From the NCBI GenBank assembly GCA_947501685.1, contig CANMWQ010000001.1, positions 124,001-188,000 of the forward strand: 64,000 bases of DNA, given 5' to 3'. The DNA comes from an uncultured Litoreibacter sp. (lineage in GTDB: Bacteria; Pseudomonadota; Alphaproteobacteria; Rhodobacterales; Rhodobacteraceae). Positions 48,049 to 57,947 of this stretch are shown here, one piece after another. The notes under the pieces were generated by a model that saw only the letters and a program-made list of their open reading frames with translations, was not told the DNA's origin and made no database searches. Numbering within the stretch: the stretch's first letter is position 1; every line of letters begins with the position of its first letter. The position numbers and the translations under genes were made by a program.

Positions 48049-49215
48049 ATGGCACGAGACAGCTACCTTTTCACCTCGGAATCCGTTTCCGAAGGTCACC
48101 CTGACAAAATTTGTGACCGCATCTCGGACGCAATTCTCGACGCCTTCCTGAAAGAAGAGGAAATGGCGCGGGTGGCCTGCGAGACTTTTGCCACGACGGA
48201 CCGCGTGGTCGTCGGCGGCGAGGTGGGACTGTCGAGCCGCGACAAGCTGGACGGGTTCATGCTGGGGGTCGAGGACATTGTGCGCGGCTGCGTCAAGGAT
48301 ATTGGCTACGAGCAGGAAGGCTTCCATTGGAAGAACCTGAAATTCGATAATCTGCTACACCCGCAATCGGCCCATATCGCACAAGGCGTCGACAAAGATG
48401 GTGCGGGCGATCAGGGTATCATGTTTGGCTATGCCTGCACCGAGACCCCTGAGCTGATGCCCGCCCCGATCCAATACTCCCACGCGATCCTGCGCAATCT
48501 GGCCGAGGCGCGCCATGCCGGAAAAGTGCCGCAGCTTGGTCCCGACGCCAAATCGCAATTGTCGGTGCAATATGAAGGGGGCAAGCCGGTGGGCGTGACC
48601 TCCATCGTGCTGTCGACGCAGCATCTTGACGAGACCATGAGCTCGCAAGACGTGCGCGACGTGGTTGAGCCCTATATCCGCGCCACATTACCCGACGGCT
48701 GGATTTCGAACGCGACCGAATGGCATGTGAACCCTACTGGCAAATTCGTCATCGGCGGGCCGGATGGCGATGCGGGGCTGACAGGACGCAAGATCATTGT
48801 GGACACCTATGGCGGTGCCGCCCCGCATGGTGGCGGCGCGTTCTCGGGCAAAGACCCGACCAAGGTGGACCGCTCGGCGGCCTATGCCGCGCGCTATTTG
48901 GCCAAGAACGTGGTGGCCGCAGGGCTGGCTTCGCGCTGCACCATCCAGCTGAGCTACGCGATTGGCGTGGCAAAGCCATTGTCGATCTATTGCAACACAC
49001 ATGACACCGGAACCGTGGATGAGGCCGCTATCGAAAAGGCGGTAGCCGATTGTATGGACCTGACACCGCGCGGCATCATCGAGCATCTGGGCCTGCGTCG
49101 GCCGATCTACCAACGCACCGCCGCTTACGGCCATTTTGGCCGAAACCCGGCGGAGGATGGCGGCTTCTCTTGGGAGAAGACCGATCTTGTAGACGGGCTG
49201 AAGCGGGCCGTTTAG
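48049..49215 (+). CDS. metK: S-adenosylmethionine synthase
   Basis: 388 residues. Makes SAM from methionine and ATP. Motifs: [16 protein letters not shown] (ATP and metal site, about 8-23), [12 protein letters not shown] (near 120), [24 protein letters not shown] (about 262-285). All three domains are present. Preceded by a SAM/SAH riboswitch (see above) covering its ribosome site. Followed by trmB. Confidence 0.97.
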   Translation: MARDSYLFTSESVSEGHPDKICDRISDAILDAFLKEEEMARVACETFATTDRVVVGGEVGLSSRDKLDGFMLGVEDIVRGCVKDIGYEQEGFHWKNLKFDNLLHPQSAHIAQGVDKDGAGDQGIMFGYACTETPELMPAPIQYSHAILRNLAEARHAGKVPQLGPDAKSQLSVQYEGGKPVGVTSIVLSTQHLDETMSSQDVRDVVEPYIRATLPDGWISNATEWHVNPTGKFVIGGPDGDAGLTGRKIIVDTYGGAAPHGGGAFSGKDPTKVDRSAAYAARYLAKNVVAAGLASRCTIQLSYAIGVAKPLSIYCNTHDTGTVDEAAIEKAVADCMDLTPRGIIEHLGLRRPIYQRTAAYGHFGRNPAEDGGFSWEKTDLVDGLKRAV

Positions 49216-49242
49216 GCCTGCGCGCCCTCTTGGTTTGATACG

Positions 49243-49953
49243 ATGAGCGACACCCATCCCAGCGGCGCGCCGTGGCGTAATTTTTACGGGCGGCTGAAAG
49301 GGCATAATCTCAAGCCGCACCAGCTGGAGTGGCTGGAAACAGATCTGCCGGGGCTGAGCCCCGGTCCCGTGTCCTGGGAAGAGAACCCCGCCCGCACCCC
49401 GCTGGATTTGGCCACCCGCTTTGGTGATCGCCCCATCTGGCTGGAGATCGGCTTTGGCGCGGGTGAGCATATGTATCACATGGCTGAGCTTTACCCCGAT
49501 ATCGGCTTCATCGGCTGCGAGCCTTATCTCAACGGCGTGGCGATGCTGCTGGGCAAGCTGCGCCGCGAGGCGCGGCCCAATATTGCGATCCATGCGGGCG
49601 ACGCGCGCGACCTGTTTGACGTGCTTCCGGATGGGCGGATTGAAAAGGCGTTTCTGCTCTACCCCGACCCATGGCCAAAGGCCCGGCATCACCGCAGGCG
49701 GTTTGTGACACCTGAGCATCTTGAGCCGCTGCACCGTGTGATGGCACCCGGCGCGGAGTTTCGCGTGGCGACAGATATCAAAGATTACGTACGTCAAACG
49801 ATGGAAGAGGTGCCCCGCGCCGGGTTTGATTGGCTTGGTGAGTGCGCGTCGGATTGGCGCGCGCCCTGGGGTGACTGGCTGTCGACGCGTTACGAGCAAA
49901 AGGCGCTGCGTGAGGGGAGGACCCCCAATTATATGACTTTTCGCCGGAAGTGA
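49243..49953 (+). CDS. trmB: tRNA (guanine-N7-)-methyltransferase TrmB
   Basis: 236 residues. SAM-dependent methylation of G46 in tRNA. The Rossmann signature is IWLEIGFGAGEHMYHMA (about 65-81), and FLLYPDPWPKARHHRRRFV (about 141-159) is the family's active region with D, P and KxRH motif. The start is 27 bases after metK, so it probably shares the transcript. A dispersed-repeat-like hairpin block follows. Confidence 0.94.
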   Translation: MSDTHPSGAPWRNFYGRLKGHNLKPHQLEWLETDLPGLSPGPVSWEENPARTPLDLATRFGDRPIWLEIGFGAGEHMYHMAELYPDIGFIGCEPYLNGVAMLLGKLRREARPNIAIHAGDARDLFDVLPDGRIEKAFLLYPDPWPKARHHRRRFVTPEHLEPLHRVMAPGAEFRVATDIKDYVRQTMEEVPRAGFDWLGECASDWRAPWGDWLSTRYEQKALREGRTPNYMTFRRK

Positions 49954-49980
49954 GCCAGAGGAGCGCCTGCGGCGCGCGCA

Positions 49981-50043
49981 ATGCTTTTGTGGGGGCTCTG
50001 CCCCCGCCTGCGGCTCCCCCGGAGTATTTCTGAAGCAATGATG
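49981..50043. repeat. Dispersed hairpin repeat, diverged copy
   Basis: GGGGGCTCTGCCCCC hairpin, CCTGCGGCTCCCCC and GGAGTATTTCTGAAG, the same order as the family at 11010 and 25322 but more diverged. It lies between trmB and aroA. Confidence 0.55.
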
Positions 50044-50109
50044 GGGGGAGATGGACGGCCCCGCGCGGCTGGTTTATCACGCTGAACAACACAGTTTTGA
50101 AAGAGCCCT

Positions 50110-51462
50110 ATGTCCTCCCACGGTGACCCCATTCCAATGACCTCGTCCAAATCCGGCCCGCTTGCCGGGATCGCGCATGTGCCCGGGGATAAGTCTATTT
50201 CACACAGGTCCTTGATCCTTGGCGCGCTGAGCGTCGGCGAGACCCGCGTCACCGGGTTGCTGGAAGGTCAGGACGTCTTGGACACGGGCCGCGCCATGCA
50301 GGCCTTTGGGGCGGATGTGATCAATCACGGCGGCGGCGAATGGTCGGTGCATGGCGTGGGTGTCGGCGGGTTTGCCGAGCCGGAGCAGGTGATTGATTGC
50401 GGCAATTCCGGCACCGGGGTGCGGTTGATCATGGGGGCAATGGCGACCTCCCCGATTGTGGCTACGTTTACCGGGGATGCCTCGTTGAATGGGCGGCCCA
50501 TGGGGCGGATCACGGATCCGCTGGCGCTGTTTGGCACGCAAGCTTACGGGCGTCAGGGCGGGCAGTTGCCGATGACGTTGATCGGGGCCGCAGAACCGGT
50601 GCCCGTGCGCTACACGGTTCCGATGCCTTCCGCGCAGGTCAAATCGGCGGTGCTGCTGGCAGGTCTGAACGCGCCGGGCCAAACAGTGGTGATCGAGAAA
50701 GAGGCGACCCGCGACCATACGGAGCGGATGCTGACAGGTTTTGGCGCGGAGGTCAGCGTGGAGCAAACCGACGCGGGCCGGGTCATCACGCTGACCGGCC
50801 AGCCGGAGCTGAAGCCACAGAGTATTGTGGTGCCGCGCGACCCAAGCTCGGCGGCATTTCCGGTCTGCGCGGCGCTGATCGTGGAAGGGTCGGACGTGCT
50901 AATTCCCAATATTGGCCTGAACCCGACACGCGCGGGGCTCTTTACCACGTTGCGCGAGATGGGCGCGGACCTGACCTATGAGAATGAGCGCGAGGAGGGC
51001 GGCGAGCCGGTGGCTGATTTGCGCGCAAAATTCTCGCCTGATATGAAGGGGATCGACGTGCCTCCGGCGCGGGCGGCGTCAATGATTGATGAATACCCGA
51101 TCCTCTCTGTTGTGGCGTCGTTTGCGCAAGGCAAAACCTATATGGCGGGCGTCAAGGAGCTGCGGGTCAAGGAAAGCGACCGTATTGATGCCATGGCTGT
51201 GGGGCTGCGCGCCAATGGCGTTGAGGTGGATGAGACCGAGGACAGCTGGACCGTTCACGGGCTGGGGCCAAATGGTGTGGCAGGAGGTGGCACCTGCGCC
51301 ACGCATCTCGATCACCGCATTGCGATGTCTTTCATGTGTCTGGGGATGGCCGCGACCAGCCCCGTGAAAATTGACGATGGCGGTGCGATCGCGACCTCCT
51401 TCCCGATCTTTGAAAGCCTGATGACCGAGCTTGGGGCGGCGATCCGGCGCGACAACAGATGA
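50110..51462 (+). CDS. aroA: 3-phosphoshikimate 1-carboxyvinyltransferase (EPSP synthase)
   Basis: 450 residues. Joins PEP and shikimate-3-phosphate. The N-terminal block [22 protein letters not shown] (about 17-38) with its Lys and Ser, and the glyphosate-contact loop [13 protein letters not shown] near 97-109 (Gly where tolerant class II forms have Ala) are clear. The late motif KVKESDRI ([11 protein letters not shown] near 354) is intact. It starts the aroA-cmk-rpsA block; the stop overlaps the next ORF by four bases. Confidence 0.95.
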   Translation: MSSHGDPIPMTSSKSGPLAGIAHVPGDKSISHRSLILGALSVGETRVTGLLEGQDVLDTGRAMQAFGADVINHGGGEWSVHGVGVGGFAEPEQVIDCGNSGTGVRLIMGAMATSPIVATFTGDASLNGRPMGRITDPLALFGTQAYGRQGGQLPMTLIGAAEPVPVRYTVPMPSAQVKSAVLLAGLNAPGQTVVIEKEATRDHTERMLTGFGAEVSVEQTDAGRVITLTGQPELKPQSIVVPRDPSSAAFPVCAALIVEGSDVLIPNIGLNPTRAGLFTTLREMGADLTYENEREEGGEPVADLRAKFSPDMKGIDVPPARAASMIDEYPILSVVASFAQGKTYMAGVKELRVKESDRIDAMAVGLRANGVEVDETEDSWTVHGLGPNGVAGGGTCATHLDHRIAMSFMCLGMAATSPVKIDDGGAIATSFPIFESLMTELGAAIRRDNR

Positions 51463-51953
51463 CCGAGCTGGGCGTGCTCAAACGCCTTGCGGTGGTCACG
51501 GTCGTGTTTCTGGGGGCGGTGAGCTACGTGGCCTATATCCGACTGGGTTTTGCCGGGCTGGTGCCGGACCTCAACCCGCTTGGTGCCTCGGAGGCGCAGA
51601 TCCTCGCCTTTCGCGACGCGTTGGGCTTTGAAGGGCGCGCGCTGTTCAACGGCACCTACCGACCGCTTGATTTCGGGTTTCTGCTTTGCATGACCGCGCT
51701 GTTGGCCTTGGTGGCGCGACTGCTGCGCCCGCGAAGGTTCTGGTGGCTGGTGATGGTGTTCGGACTGGGCTTCGGGCTGGCCGATCTGACTGAAAACACG
51801 CTGATGTCACAGATGATCAACGCGGAGCCGAATGACCAGCAGGGGCAACTGGCCGCACAGATCAACTTAGCCACCCGTGTGAAATTTGCGGCCCTGTGTC
51901 TGGCAGGTGCTGCGGCAATCACCAGTTGGCGGCAAGGCGACCCGCGCACATGA
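51459..51953 (+). CDS. Conserved membrane protein between aroA and cmk
   Basis: 164 residues with four hydrophobic segments (about 8-28, 70-90, 93-115 and 140-155). No motif recognised. Start overlaps the aroA stop by four bases (ATGA) and the stop is 26 bases before cmk, so it is part of the same operon. Genomes of the wider class often carry cmk directly after aroA, making this an insertion or lineage-specific operon member. Confidence 0.65.
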   Translation: MTELGVLKRLAVVTVVFLGAVSYVAYIRLGFAGLVPDLNPLGASEAQILAFRDALGFEGRALFNGTYRPLDFGFLLCMTALLALVARLLRPRRFWWLVMVFGLGFGLADLTENTLMSQMINAEPNDQQGQLAAQINLATRVKFAALCLAGAAAITSWRQGDPRT

Positions 51954-51979
51954 TGGGTGCAGACAGCAGGGGCAAAGCG

Positions 51980-52588
51980 ATGATCTTTACAGTTGCAATT
52001 GATGGCCCGGCGGCGGCGGGGAAGGGCACGATCTCCAAACAGGTGGCGGCGCATTTTGGCTTTGCGCATCTCGACACTGGGCTGATCTACCGGGCCACAG
52101 GCGCCCGCGTTTTGGCCGGGGAGGACCCGTTGGCAGCAGCAAAGGACCTGCGGCCAGAGGATTTGCAGCGCGACGATTTGCGTACCACCGAAGTGGCGCA
52201 GGCGGCCTCCAAAGTTGCGGTCATGGCGGATGTGCGCGCGGCGCTGGCCGCGTTTCAACAGGCCTTTGCGCGCCGCGAAGGCGGGGCCGTGCTGGACGGG
52301 CGCGACATTGGAACCGTCATTTGCCCCGAGGCGGAGGTGAAACTGTTTGTGACCGCCTCCGACGCGGTGCGCGGCGAGCGGCGCTTTCAGGAGCTGTCGG
52401 GCAAGGGCCATGATGTGACCCGCGCGAGCGTGCTGGCTGATCTCAAGGCCCGCGATGCGCGTGACAGCGAACGCGAGGCCGCGCCGCTCAGGGCGGCGGA
52501 GGATGCGGTTGTGCTGGACACATCGGACATGAGCATCGCGCAGGCGGTGGACGAGGCCATTGCGACGATCCGCAGGGTCTTGGGTTAG
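51980..52588 (+). CDS. cmk: Cytidylate kinase
   Basis: 202 residues. Phosphorylates CMP and dCMP. P-loop GPAAAGKGT (9-17), [13 protein letters not shown] (29-41) and [13 protein letters not shown] (about 103-115) are the family motifs; the lid with RRFQEL and [13 protein letters not shown] follows. The ATG at 51980 is chosen; the frame is open from 51896 but enters the previous gene. Together with aroA and rpsA this is a conserved gene order. Confidence 0.95.
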   Translation: MIFTVAIDGPAAAGKGTISKQVAAHFGFAHLDTGLIYRATGARVLAGEDPLAAAKDLRPEDLQRDDLRTTEVAQAASKVAVMADVRAALAAFQQAFARREGGAVLDGRDIGTVICPEAEVKLFVTASDAVRGERRFQELSGKGHDVTRASVLADLKARDARDSEREAAPLRAAEDAVVLDTSDMSIAQAVDEAIATIRRVLG

Positions 52589-52700
52589 TCGCCGAAGACG
52601 TGTTCCCTTCTATGCCGCTTCGCGATTGTGAGCGGCGAAACAGTCCTCGCCTGGAAATCTAGGTTGTCATGCCCGCCGCTTTGGCTCATTTGGCGGAGTT

Positions 52701-53588
52701 ATGAAAACGACGCTTTCTCAGACATGCACCCGCATGGGGCTTTTGGCAGTGGCGCTGTGCTGGACCACATTGTCCTTTGCAGATGGGCTCGTGCATCAGG
52801 GAGCAACCGAGTGGATATCTGAGGATGTCATCGGGGTCTCCGGGCTTGAGATAAACCCGGATGGGTTGGGGTTCTCGGCTGTCGGGGATAGTGGATGGTT
52901 CATTCAAGGCCGCCTGACCCGCGAAACCGGCAGCTTATCCGGCGTGGAGATTGACAGCATCACGCCGCTGCTGAGCGACAAGGGCATGCCGGTTGCGGCG
53001 CGGCGCACGGGGGATCAGGCGGATGCCGAAGGGCTTGCCATGGCGGAGGATGGCAGCTTCTGGGTGTCGTTTGAGCGTTGGGCGCATGTGTCGCGCTATG
53101 CCGATGCAACGGCCTCCGCCGAATGGATCAAGGATCACCCCGACTTTGCGCGCATGTCCGACAACCGACAGCTGGAGGCATTGGCGCTGCACCCGGATGG
53201 CACGCTTTTCACCTTCCCCGAAAACCCGCTGGATGGCGTCTTTCCGGTCTATGTGCTGCGCGGCAAGGCGTGGCAGATCGCGGGCGAGATTGCGCCAAGC
53301 GACGGGTTTGCCATTGTCGGTGCGGATTTTGACGCGGACGGCTCGCTCTATCTGTTGGAGCGCAAACTGGTGCTGGGCCTGTTGTGGCAAAACCAGCTGC
53401 GCCGCTTTGCGCCGGGAGCACTGGGGCAGGGCGAAGTGCTGTGGACCAGCGCGCGTGGAGAATACGGCAATCTCGAAGGCCTCTCGCTGTGGGATGCGCC
53501 TGACGGGCTGCGGGTTGTGATGGTCTCAGACAATAACGGCAAACGGAACAAGCCCACACAGTTTGTGGAATTTCTGGTCACGGATTAG
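52701..53588 (+). CDS. Esterase-like activity of phytase family protein
   Basis: 295 residues with signal peptide MKTTLSQTCTRMGLLAVALC (continuing to about residue 27), so exported. The beta-propeller phytase-like domain is shown by VIGVSGLEINPDGLGFSAVGDSG (about 42-64), ADAEGLAMAEDGSFWVSFE (about 107-125) and QLEALALHPDGTLFTFPE. The usual catalytic acidic residues of the DUF-type phytase-like esterase domain cannot be placed. It lies between cmk and rpsA. Function presumed hydrolytic on phosphate or ester substrates. Confidence 0.78.
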   Translation: MKTTLSQTCTRMGLLAVALCWTTLSFADGLVHQGATEWISEDVIGVSGLEINPDGLGFSAVGDSGWFIQGRLTRETGSLSGVEIDSITPLLSDKGMPVAARRTGDQADAEGLAMAEDGSFWVSFERWAHVSRYADATASAEWIKDHPDFARMSDNRQLEALALHPDGTLFTFPENPLDGVFPVYVLRGKAWQIAGEIAPSDGFAIVGADFDADGSLYLLERKLVLGLLWQNQLRRFAPGALGQGEVLWTSARGEYGNLEGLSLWDAPDGLRVVMVSDNNGKRNKPTQFVEFLVTD

Positions 53589-53614
53589 GCCAGACATCTG
53601 GCTGCCATGCCCAC

Positions 53615-53642
53615 TTGCCCTTTCCCTGCACCCACGCTATAC
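53615..53642 (+). promoter_or_regulatory. Putative rpsA promoter
   Basis: TTGCCC (53615-53620), 16-base spacer and CTATAC (53637-53642). The distance to the rpsA start is about 160 bases, so a long leader would be transcribed. A hairpin GCCAGA/TCTGGC at 53589-53602 lies just upstream. Confidence 0.4.
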
Positions 53643-53802
53643 GCGCGCCTGTCGAAGGGGTGGCAACAACCTCAAGGCGGGCAGGGTCGGTTTTCCGGCC
53701 CTTCTTCCGTTTTGATCACCCTGAGGACCAACCCGAAACCCAAAGACCGGCGGAGACAACCGCATGGCCCACATAAACCACTGATTAGGAAACCCACGCC
53801 AC

Positions 53803-55482
53803 ATGGCTACAAACGCATCTATGGACGAATTCGAAGCTCTGTTGAACGAAAGCTTCGAGATGGACACACCCGACGAAGGGTCTGTCGTTAAAGGCAAAGT
53901 ACTGGCAATTGAAGCTGGTCAGGCCATCATCGATATCGGCTACAAAATGGAAGGCCGGATCGACCTTAAAGAATTTGCAAACCCCGGCGAAGCGCCTGAT
54001 CTGTCGGTCGGCGACGAGGTTGAAGTGTTCCTCGACCGCGTAGAGAACGCACGCGGCGAAGCCTCCATCAGCCGCGACAAAGCGCGCCGCGAGGAAGCCT
54101 GGGACCGTCTGGAAAAAGCCTATGCAGACGAAGAGCGCGTCGAAGGCGCAATCTTTGGTCGCGTCAAAGGCGGCTTCACTGTGGATCTGGGCGGCGCTGT
54201 TGCGTTCCTTCCGGGCTCCCAAGTGGACGTGCGCCCTGTGCGCGACGCAGGCCCTCTGATGGGTCTCAAGCAGCCATTCCAAATCCTGAAAATGGACCGT
54301 CGCCGTGGCAACATCGTTGTCTCTCGCCGCGCCATTCTCGAAGAGTCGCGTGCTGAACAGCGTGCCGAAGTCATTGGCAACCTCACCGAAGGCCAAGCGG
54401 TCGACGGCGTGGTCAAAAACATCACCGAGTACGGCGCATTCGTCGATCTTGGCGGCGTAGACGGCCTGCTGCACGTGACCGACATGGCATGGCGCCGCGT
54501 CAACGACCCGCGCGAAATCCTGACCATCGGCGAGACGATCAAGGTGCAAGTCATCAAGATCAACAAAGAGACGCACCGCATCTCGCTTGGTATGAAGCAG
54601 CTGCAGGACGATCCATGGGATGCCGTTGCCGCCAAATACGCGCTCGACAGCACCCATCAGGGCCGCGTCACCAACATCACCGATTACGGCGCATTTGTTG
54701 AGCTGGAGCCCGGTGTTGAAGGTCTTGTCCACGTCTCCGAGATGTCCTGGACCAAGAAGAACGTGCACCCCGGCAAGATCGTCTCCACCTCGCAAGAGGT
54801 TGAAGTCATGGTGCTGGAAATCGATAGCGCCAAGCGCCGCGTGTCGCTGGGTCTCAAGCAGACACAGCGCAACCCATGGGAAGTGTTTGCGGAGAACAAC
54901 CCTGTCGGCACGGAGATCGAAGGCGAGGTCAAGAACATCACCGAGTTCGGTTTGTTCGTGGGTCTCGACAACGACATCGACGGCATGGTGCACCTGTCCG
55001 ACATCACTTGGGAAGGCCGGGGCGAAGACGCGCTGGGCGAATTCCACAAGAACGATATGGTCAAAGCCATCGTCACCGAGGTGGATGTCGAGAAAGAGCG
55101 TATCTCCTTGTCGATCAAGGCAATGGACGGCTCCTTCGACACGGCTGTTGACGGCGTCAAGCGCGGCTCGATCATCACCGTTGAGGTCACCTCCATCGAG
55201 GATGGCGGCATCGAGGTCGAGTATGAGGGCATGAAGTCCTTCATCCGTCGCTCCGATCTGTCGCGTGACCGTGCCGAGCAGCGCCCAGAGCGCTTCGGCG
55301 TCGGCGACAAGGTTGACGTGCGTGTGACCAATGTGGACGCCAAGACCCGCAAGCTGGGCCTGTCCATCAAGGCACGTGAGATCGCGGAAGAGAAAGAAGC
55401 TGTGGAGCAGTATGGCTCCTCCGACAGCGGCGCATCCTTGGGCGATATCCTTGGTGCGGCTCTGAAAAGCGACGACGACTAA
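53803..55482 (+). CDS. rpsA: 30S ribosomal protein S1
   Basis: 559 residues with six S1 RNA-binding repeats, spaced about 85 residues apart from residue 22 to about 530 (for example GSVVKGKVLAIEAGQAIIDIG, VDGVVKNITEYGAFVDLGGV, HQGRVTNITDYGAFVELEPG, IEGEVKNITEFGLFVGLDN). It binds mRNA and helps initiation. Length and order are typical for alphaproteobacteria. It is followed by a GC-rich hairpin and by ihfB after 316 bases. The leader upstream (53589-53802) holds no gene. Confidence 0.97.
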   Translation: MATNASMDEFEALLNESFEMDTPDEGSVVKGKVLAIEAGQAIIDIGYKMEGRIDLKEFANPGEAPDLSVGDEVEVFLDRVENARGEASISRDKARREEAWDRLEKAYADEERVEGAIFGRVKGGFTVDLGGAVAFLPGSQVDVRPVRDAGPLMGLKQPFQILKMDRRRGNIVVSRRAILEESRAEQRAEVIGNLTEGQAVDGVVKNITEYGAFVDLGGVDGLLHVTDMAWRRVNDPREILTIGETIKVQVIKINKETHRISLGMKQLQDDPWDAVAAKYALDSTHQGRVTNITDYGAFVELEPGVEGLVHVSEMSWTKKNVHPGKIVSTSQEVEVMVLEIDSAKRRVSLGLKQTQRNPWEVFAENNPVGTEIEGEVKNITEFGLFVGLDNDIDGMVHLSDITWEGRGEDALGEFHKNDMVKAIVTEVDVEKERISLSIKAMDGSFDTAVDGVKRGSIITVEVTSIEDGGIEVEYEGMKSFIRRSDLSRDRAEQRPERFGVGDKVDVRVTNVDAKTRKLGLSIKAREIAEEKEAVEQYGSSDSGASLGDILGAALKSDDD

Positions 55483-55798
55483 GCCCTCGCGCATATGATT
55501 TTGAAACGGCCCCGCTTACATCAGGCGGGGCCGTGTTCGTTTCATGCCACCTCTGAGTTTTCCAATTTGGAGGTTTCCGAATCGGCTGCTGCAACGGCAC
55601 TGCCTTGCATTCACAGGGCCCTCAAAACCCGATCTCGGGTCGCCATTTTTGCAATATCGGCGTTTTTTTTGGGGATATCTGGGGGGTTATTCCCCGCCAA
55701 GCGCCACCTAATCCCTTTCATCAGCACGTTTATTCGGCCTATAGTCCTCAGATCGTGGGGGTCACTCTCCTGCTGTTTTTATCCTGGGGAGGACTTTT
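55483..55798. other. rpsA-ihfB intergenic region
   Basis: No gene. It holds the rpsA hairpin at 55506-55534 and a long AT/GC-mixed leader for ihfB. A run of eight T (about 55664-55672) and GGGGATATCTGGGGGG are notable, but no clear operator or promoter is seen. Confidence 0.5.
55506..55534 (+). terminator. Hairpin after rpsA
   Basis: ACGGCCCCGC (55506-55515) / GCGGGGCCGT (55525-55534), 10-bp perfect stem, loop of nine. No strong T-run follows; probable terminator. Confidence 0.72.
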
Positions 55799-56086
55799 AT
55801 GATCCGTTCTGAGCTGATCCAAACGATCGCTGACGAGAACCCGCATCTTTATCAACGGGACGTCGAACGAATTGTGAATACTGTATTCGAAGAAATTATT
55901 GATGCCGTTGCAGAGGGCAACCGGGTCGAGCTGCGCGGCTTTGGCGCGTTTTCGGTCAAACGTCGCGAACCTCGGGTGGGCCGTAACCCCCGTACGGGGG
56001 AAGCGGTGCATGTCGAGGAGAAGCATGTTCCGTTCTTCAAAACGGGCAAGCTGCTGCGCGACCGTCTCAATGGAAAAGCGGGCTAG
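55799..56086 (+). CDS. ihfB: Integration host factor subunit beta
   Basis: 95 residues. HU/IHF fold: [46 protein letters not shown]-type beta-arm (about 43-70; [20 protein letters not shown]), with the Pro of the DNA-kinking arm at 66-67. It lacks the alpha-subunit pattern and matches IhfB. It bends DNA for recombination, replication and transcription. GGGGAGGAC is the ribosome site. Common order rpsA-ihfB. Confidence 0.95.
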   Translation: MIRSELIQTIADENPHLYQRDVERIVNTVFEEIIDAVAEGNRVELRGFGAFSVKRREPRVGRNPRTGEAVHVEEKHVPFFKTGKLLRDRLNGKAG

Positions 56087-56095
56087 GAGCGTTTT

Positions 56096-56443
56096 ATGCG
56101 GTATTTACGTTACGGGTTTTTGGCAATTGTCGGGCTGTGTCTTCTGGTCGTCGCATTGGCCAACCGAGGGATGGTCGGCATCAAGCTGCTGCCCGAAGAA
56201 ATGGCCGCCGAAGTGGGCCAGCCATTCCAATATGAAATGCCGCTTTTCGTCATCATCTTTGCCAGCATCGCGGTCGGCTTGCTGATTGGGTTTGTCTGGG
56301 AATGGTTCCGCGAGCACAAGCACCGCGCCGAAGCCCGTTTGCAAAAGCGCGAGAAAGAAAAGCTGGCCCGTCAGGTGCGCGGCATGCGCGCGGAGAAGTC
56401 GCAAGGTCAGGACGACGTTCTGGCACTTCTGGACGCCAACTGA
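56096..56443 (+). CDS. LapA (DUF1049) family protein
   Basis: 115 residues with two N-terminal membrane helices (about 5-24 and 45-66) and a charged C-terminal coil (about 67-105). The first helix YGFLAIVGLCLLVVALANR and the second FVIIFASIAVGLLIGFVWEW match the LapA/DUF1049 pattern, which in E. coli works in LPS assembly with LapB. Located nine bases after ihfB, likely co-transcribed. Confidence 0.85.
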   Translation: MRYLRYGFLAIVGLCLLVVALANRGMVGIKLLPEEMAAEVGQPFQYEMPLFVIIFASIAVGLLIGFVWEWFREHKHRAEARLQKREKEKLARQVRGMRAEKSQGQDDVLALLDAN

Positions 56444-56455
56444 GCACGCTGCTCC

Positions 56456-57094
56456 ATGTCTGACATCAGGGTGAAAATTTGCGGTCTTGGGACCGCCGAG
56501 GACGTTGTGGCCTGCGCAAAAGCGGGTGCCGCCTATGTCGGGTTCGTTTTCTTCCCCAAGTCTCCCCGCCATCTCAGTCTCGATGCAGCACAGGCGCTGG
56601 CCGTCGAGGTGCCAACGGGCATTGCCAAAGTGGCGCTGGTGGTCAATGCAAGCGACGCCGCGCTGGACGCGCTGCTGGCGCGGGTCCCGCTCGACATGTT
56701 GCAACTCCATGGCACAGAGACGCCCGAACGGGTGGCCGAGATCAAAGACCGCTTCGGCCTGCCTGTCATGAAAGCAGTTGGCGTGGCCGATGAAAGTGAC
56801 TTGCCTGCCTTGGCCGAGTATGGCCACGTAGCCGACCAGCTTCTGGTTGACGCAAAACCGCCCAAGGACGCGGACCTGCCCGGCGGCAATGGGCTGGCCT
56901 TTGACTGGAGGCTCATTGCGGGGCGCAGATGGGGCGTGCCGTGGATGCTGGCAGGTGGATTGACACCGGACAATGTTGGCGAGGCGATCACGCTAACGGG
57001 GGCCACTCAGGTGGACGTTTCCTCCGGCGTCGAGTCCGCGCCGGGTGTCAAGTCGGCTGAGCGTATCAGCGCCTTCGTAGAGGCGGCAAGGTAG
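56456..57094 (+). CDS. trpF: Phosphoribosylanthranilate isomerase
   Basis: 212 residues. Third step of tryptophan synthesis. [15 protein letters not shown] (4-18) with the catalytic Cys, [27 protein letters not shown], and [15 protein letters not shown] (about 162-176), DVSSGVE are the family motifs of the TIM barrel. It starts twelve bases after lapA. The next trp gene, trpB, is separated by a CTERM gene. Confidence 0.94.
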   Translation: MSDIRVKICGLGTAEDVVACAKAGAAYVGFVFFPKSPRHLSLDAAQALAVEVPTGIAKVALVVNASDAALDALLARVPLDMLQLHGTETPERVAEIKDRFGLPVMKAVGVADESDLPALAEYGHVADQLLVDAKPPKDADLPGGNGLAFDWRLIAGRRWGVPWMLAGGLTPDNVGEAITLTGATQVDVSSGVESAPGVKSAERISAFVEAAR

Positions 57095-57281
57095 CCCGGC
57101 ATATGCCCCTTGGAGGGGCGCAAGAAAAACATATCAGCGCCGCAATGGCGATCATGTCGAAACGGTGTTGGACTGTCGCCGGATCAAGCAAAATCAGTGA
57201 AAACAGGAAAAGACTGTCTCGAGTTACGCAACAATACCTTGCGTAACCTATCATATTTTCGCCCCAAATTCCCTTTACTCC

Positions 57282-57296
57282 TTAACCAAGAGTTAA
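57282..57296 (+). promoter_or_regulatory. CtrA-box-like site TTAA-N7-TTAA
   Basis: TTAA (57282-57285), seven bases CCAAGAG, TTAA (57293-57296), 39 bases before the CTERM gene start at 57336. It matches the alphaproteobacterial CtrA recognition sequence. Confidence 0.5.
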
Positions 57297-57335
57297 AGAT
57301 CGGCGGGCTCCGCTGACGTAAAAGGGATGATGAAC

Positions 57336-57857
57336 ATGAAACGCTTTTCGCTGATCGCTGCTGCCGTGATTGCGCTTTCGACACCGGCTGTTGCTGCCCC
57401 GGTCTCCTCCGTGGGCTCAGGTGCAACCCTTTCCCCGTCTGGCGGGACGTGGAGCTTAAACGCACAAGCTGTCCGAGAGTCTCGTTTGCGGGCGCAATCG
57501 CAGTCCATCTATCGCGAACGGAACCGATTTGGTGGTGTAAGGTCACAAGACCCAAATACGCCAATTTACTCTATCGGGCAGACACGTGGACTTGGTCAGC
57601 TGTTCGGCTCTGGCTCGAATTCCGGCAGCGCGCTCTTTTCGGGGGCCTCGGGCTCGAACTTTGGTCAGACTGTTTCCACCTCCGTGAGCAACTCAGGCGG
57701 CGGGTCGGGCGGCTTCGACATCATGGATTTGATCCCCAGCAATGGCGGCAGCGCTCTCACTCCTGTGACGAGTATCTCAGCTGTGCCAGTCCCGGCGACG
57801 CTGCCCCTGCTGCTTGGCGGCTTCGGTCTGCTGGCCTTCATGCGCCGCCGCGCCTAA
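57336..57857 (+). CDS. VPxPA-CTERM sorting domain protein
   Basis: 173 residues: signal peptide MKRFSLIAAAVIALSTPAVA, a Ser/Gly-rich body (FGSGSNSGSALFSGASGSN) with low complexity, and a C-terminal VPVPATLPLLLGG, hydrophobic stretch and RRR end. It is the second CTERM protein in the window. The start at 57336 is preceded by AAAGGGATG. It lies between trpF and trpB with a CtrA-box-like site upstream and its own terminator, so it is a separate transcription unit inserted in the trp genes. Two in-frame ATGs at 57327 and 57330 are alternatives. Confidence 0.8.
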   Translation: MKRFSLIAAAVIALSTPAVAAPVSSVGSGATLSPSGGTWSLNAQAVRESRLRAQSQSIYRERNRFGGVRSQDPNTPIYSIGQTRGLGQLFGSGSNSGSALFSGASGSNFGQTVSTSVSNSGGGSGGFDIMDLIPSNGGSALTPVTSISAVPVPATLPLLLGGFGLLAFMRRRA

Positions 57858-57881
57858 AGCGCGCAGATCACTACGAATTCG

Positions 57882-57912
57882 ATGGGTCGGGCTTGCGCTC
57901 GGCCCATTTTTT
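57882..57912 (+). terminator. Terminator between the CTERM gene and trpB
   Basis: ATGGGTCGGGC (57882-57892) and GCTCGGCCCAT (57897-57907) form an 11-bp stem with two G-U pairs and a TTGC loop, followed by T-run. The CTERM transcript should end here. Confidence 0.8.
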
Positions 57913-57947
57913 ATGAAGATGCAGCTTCCATCAGGGGAGGCATGCGC

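Noticed and set aside
50110-51462. Glyphosate-tolerant class II EPSP synthase
   Set aside because: The contact loop has Gly (NSGTG) rather than the Ala of tolerant class II enzymes, so tolerance cannot be claimed from sequence.
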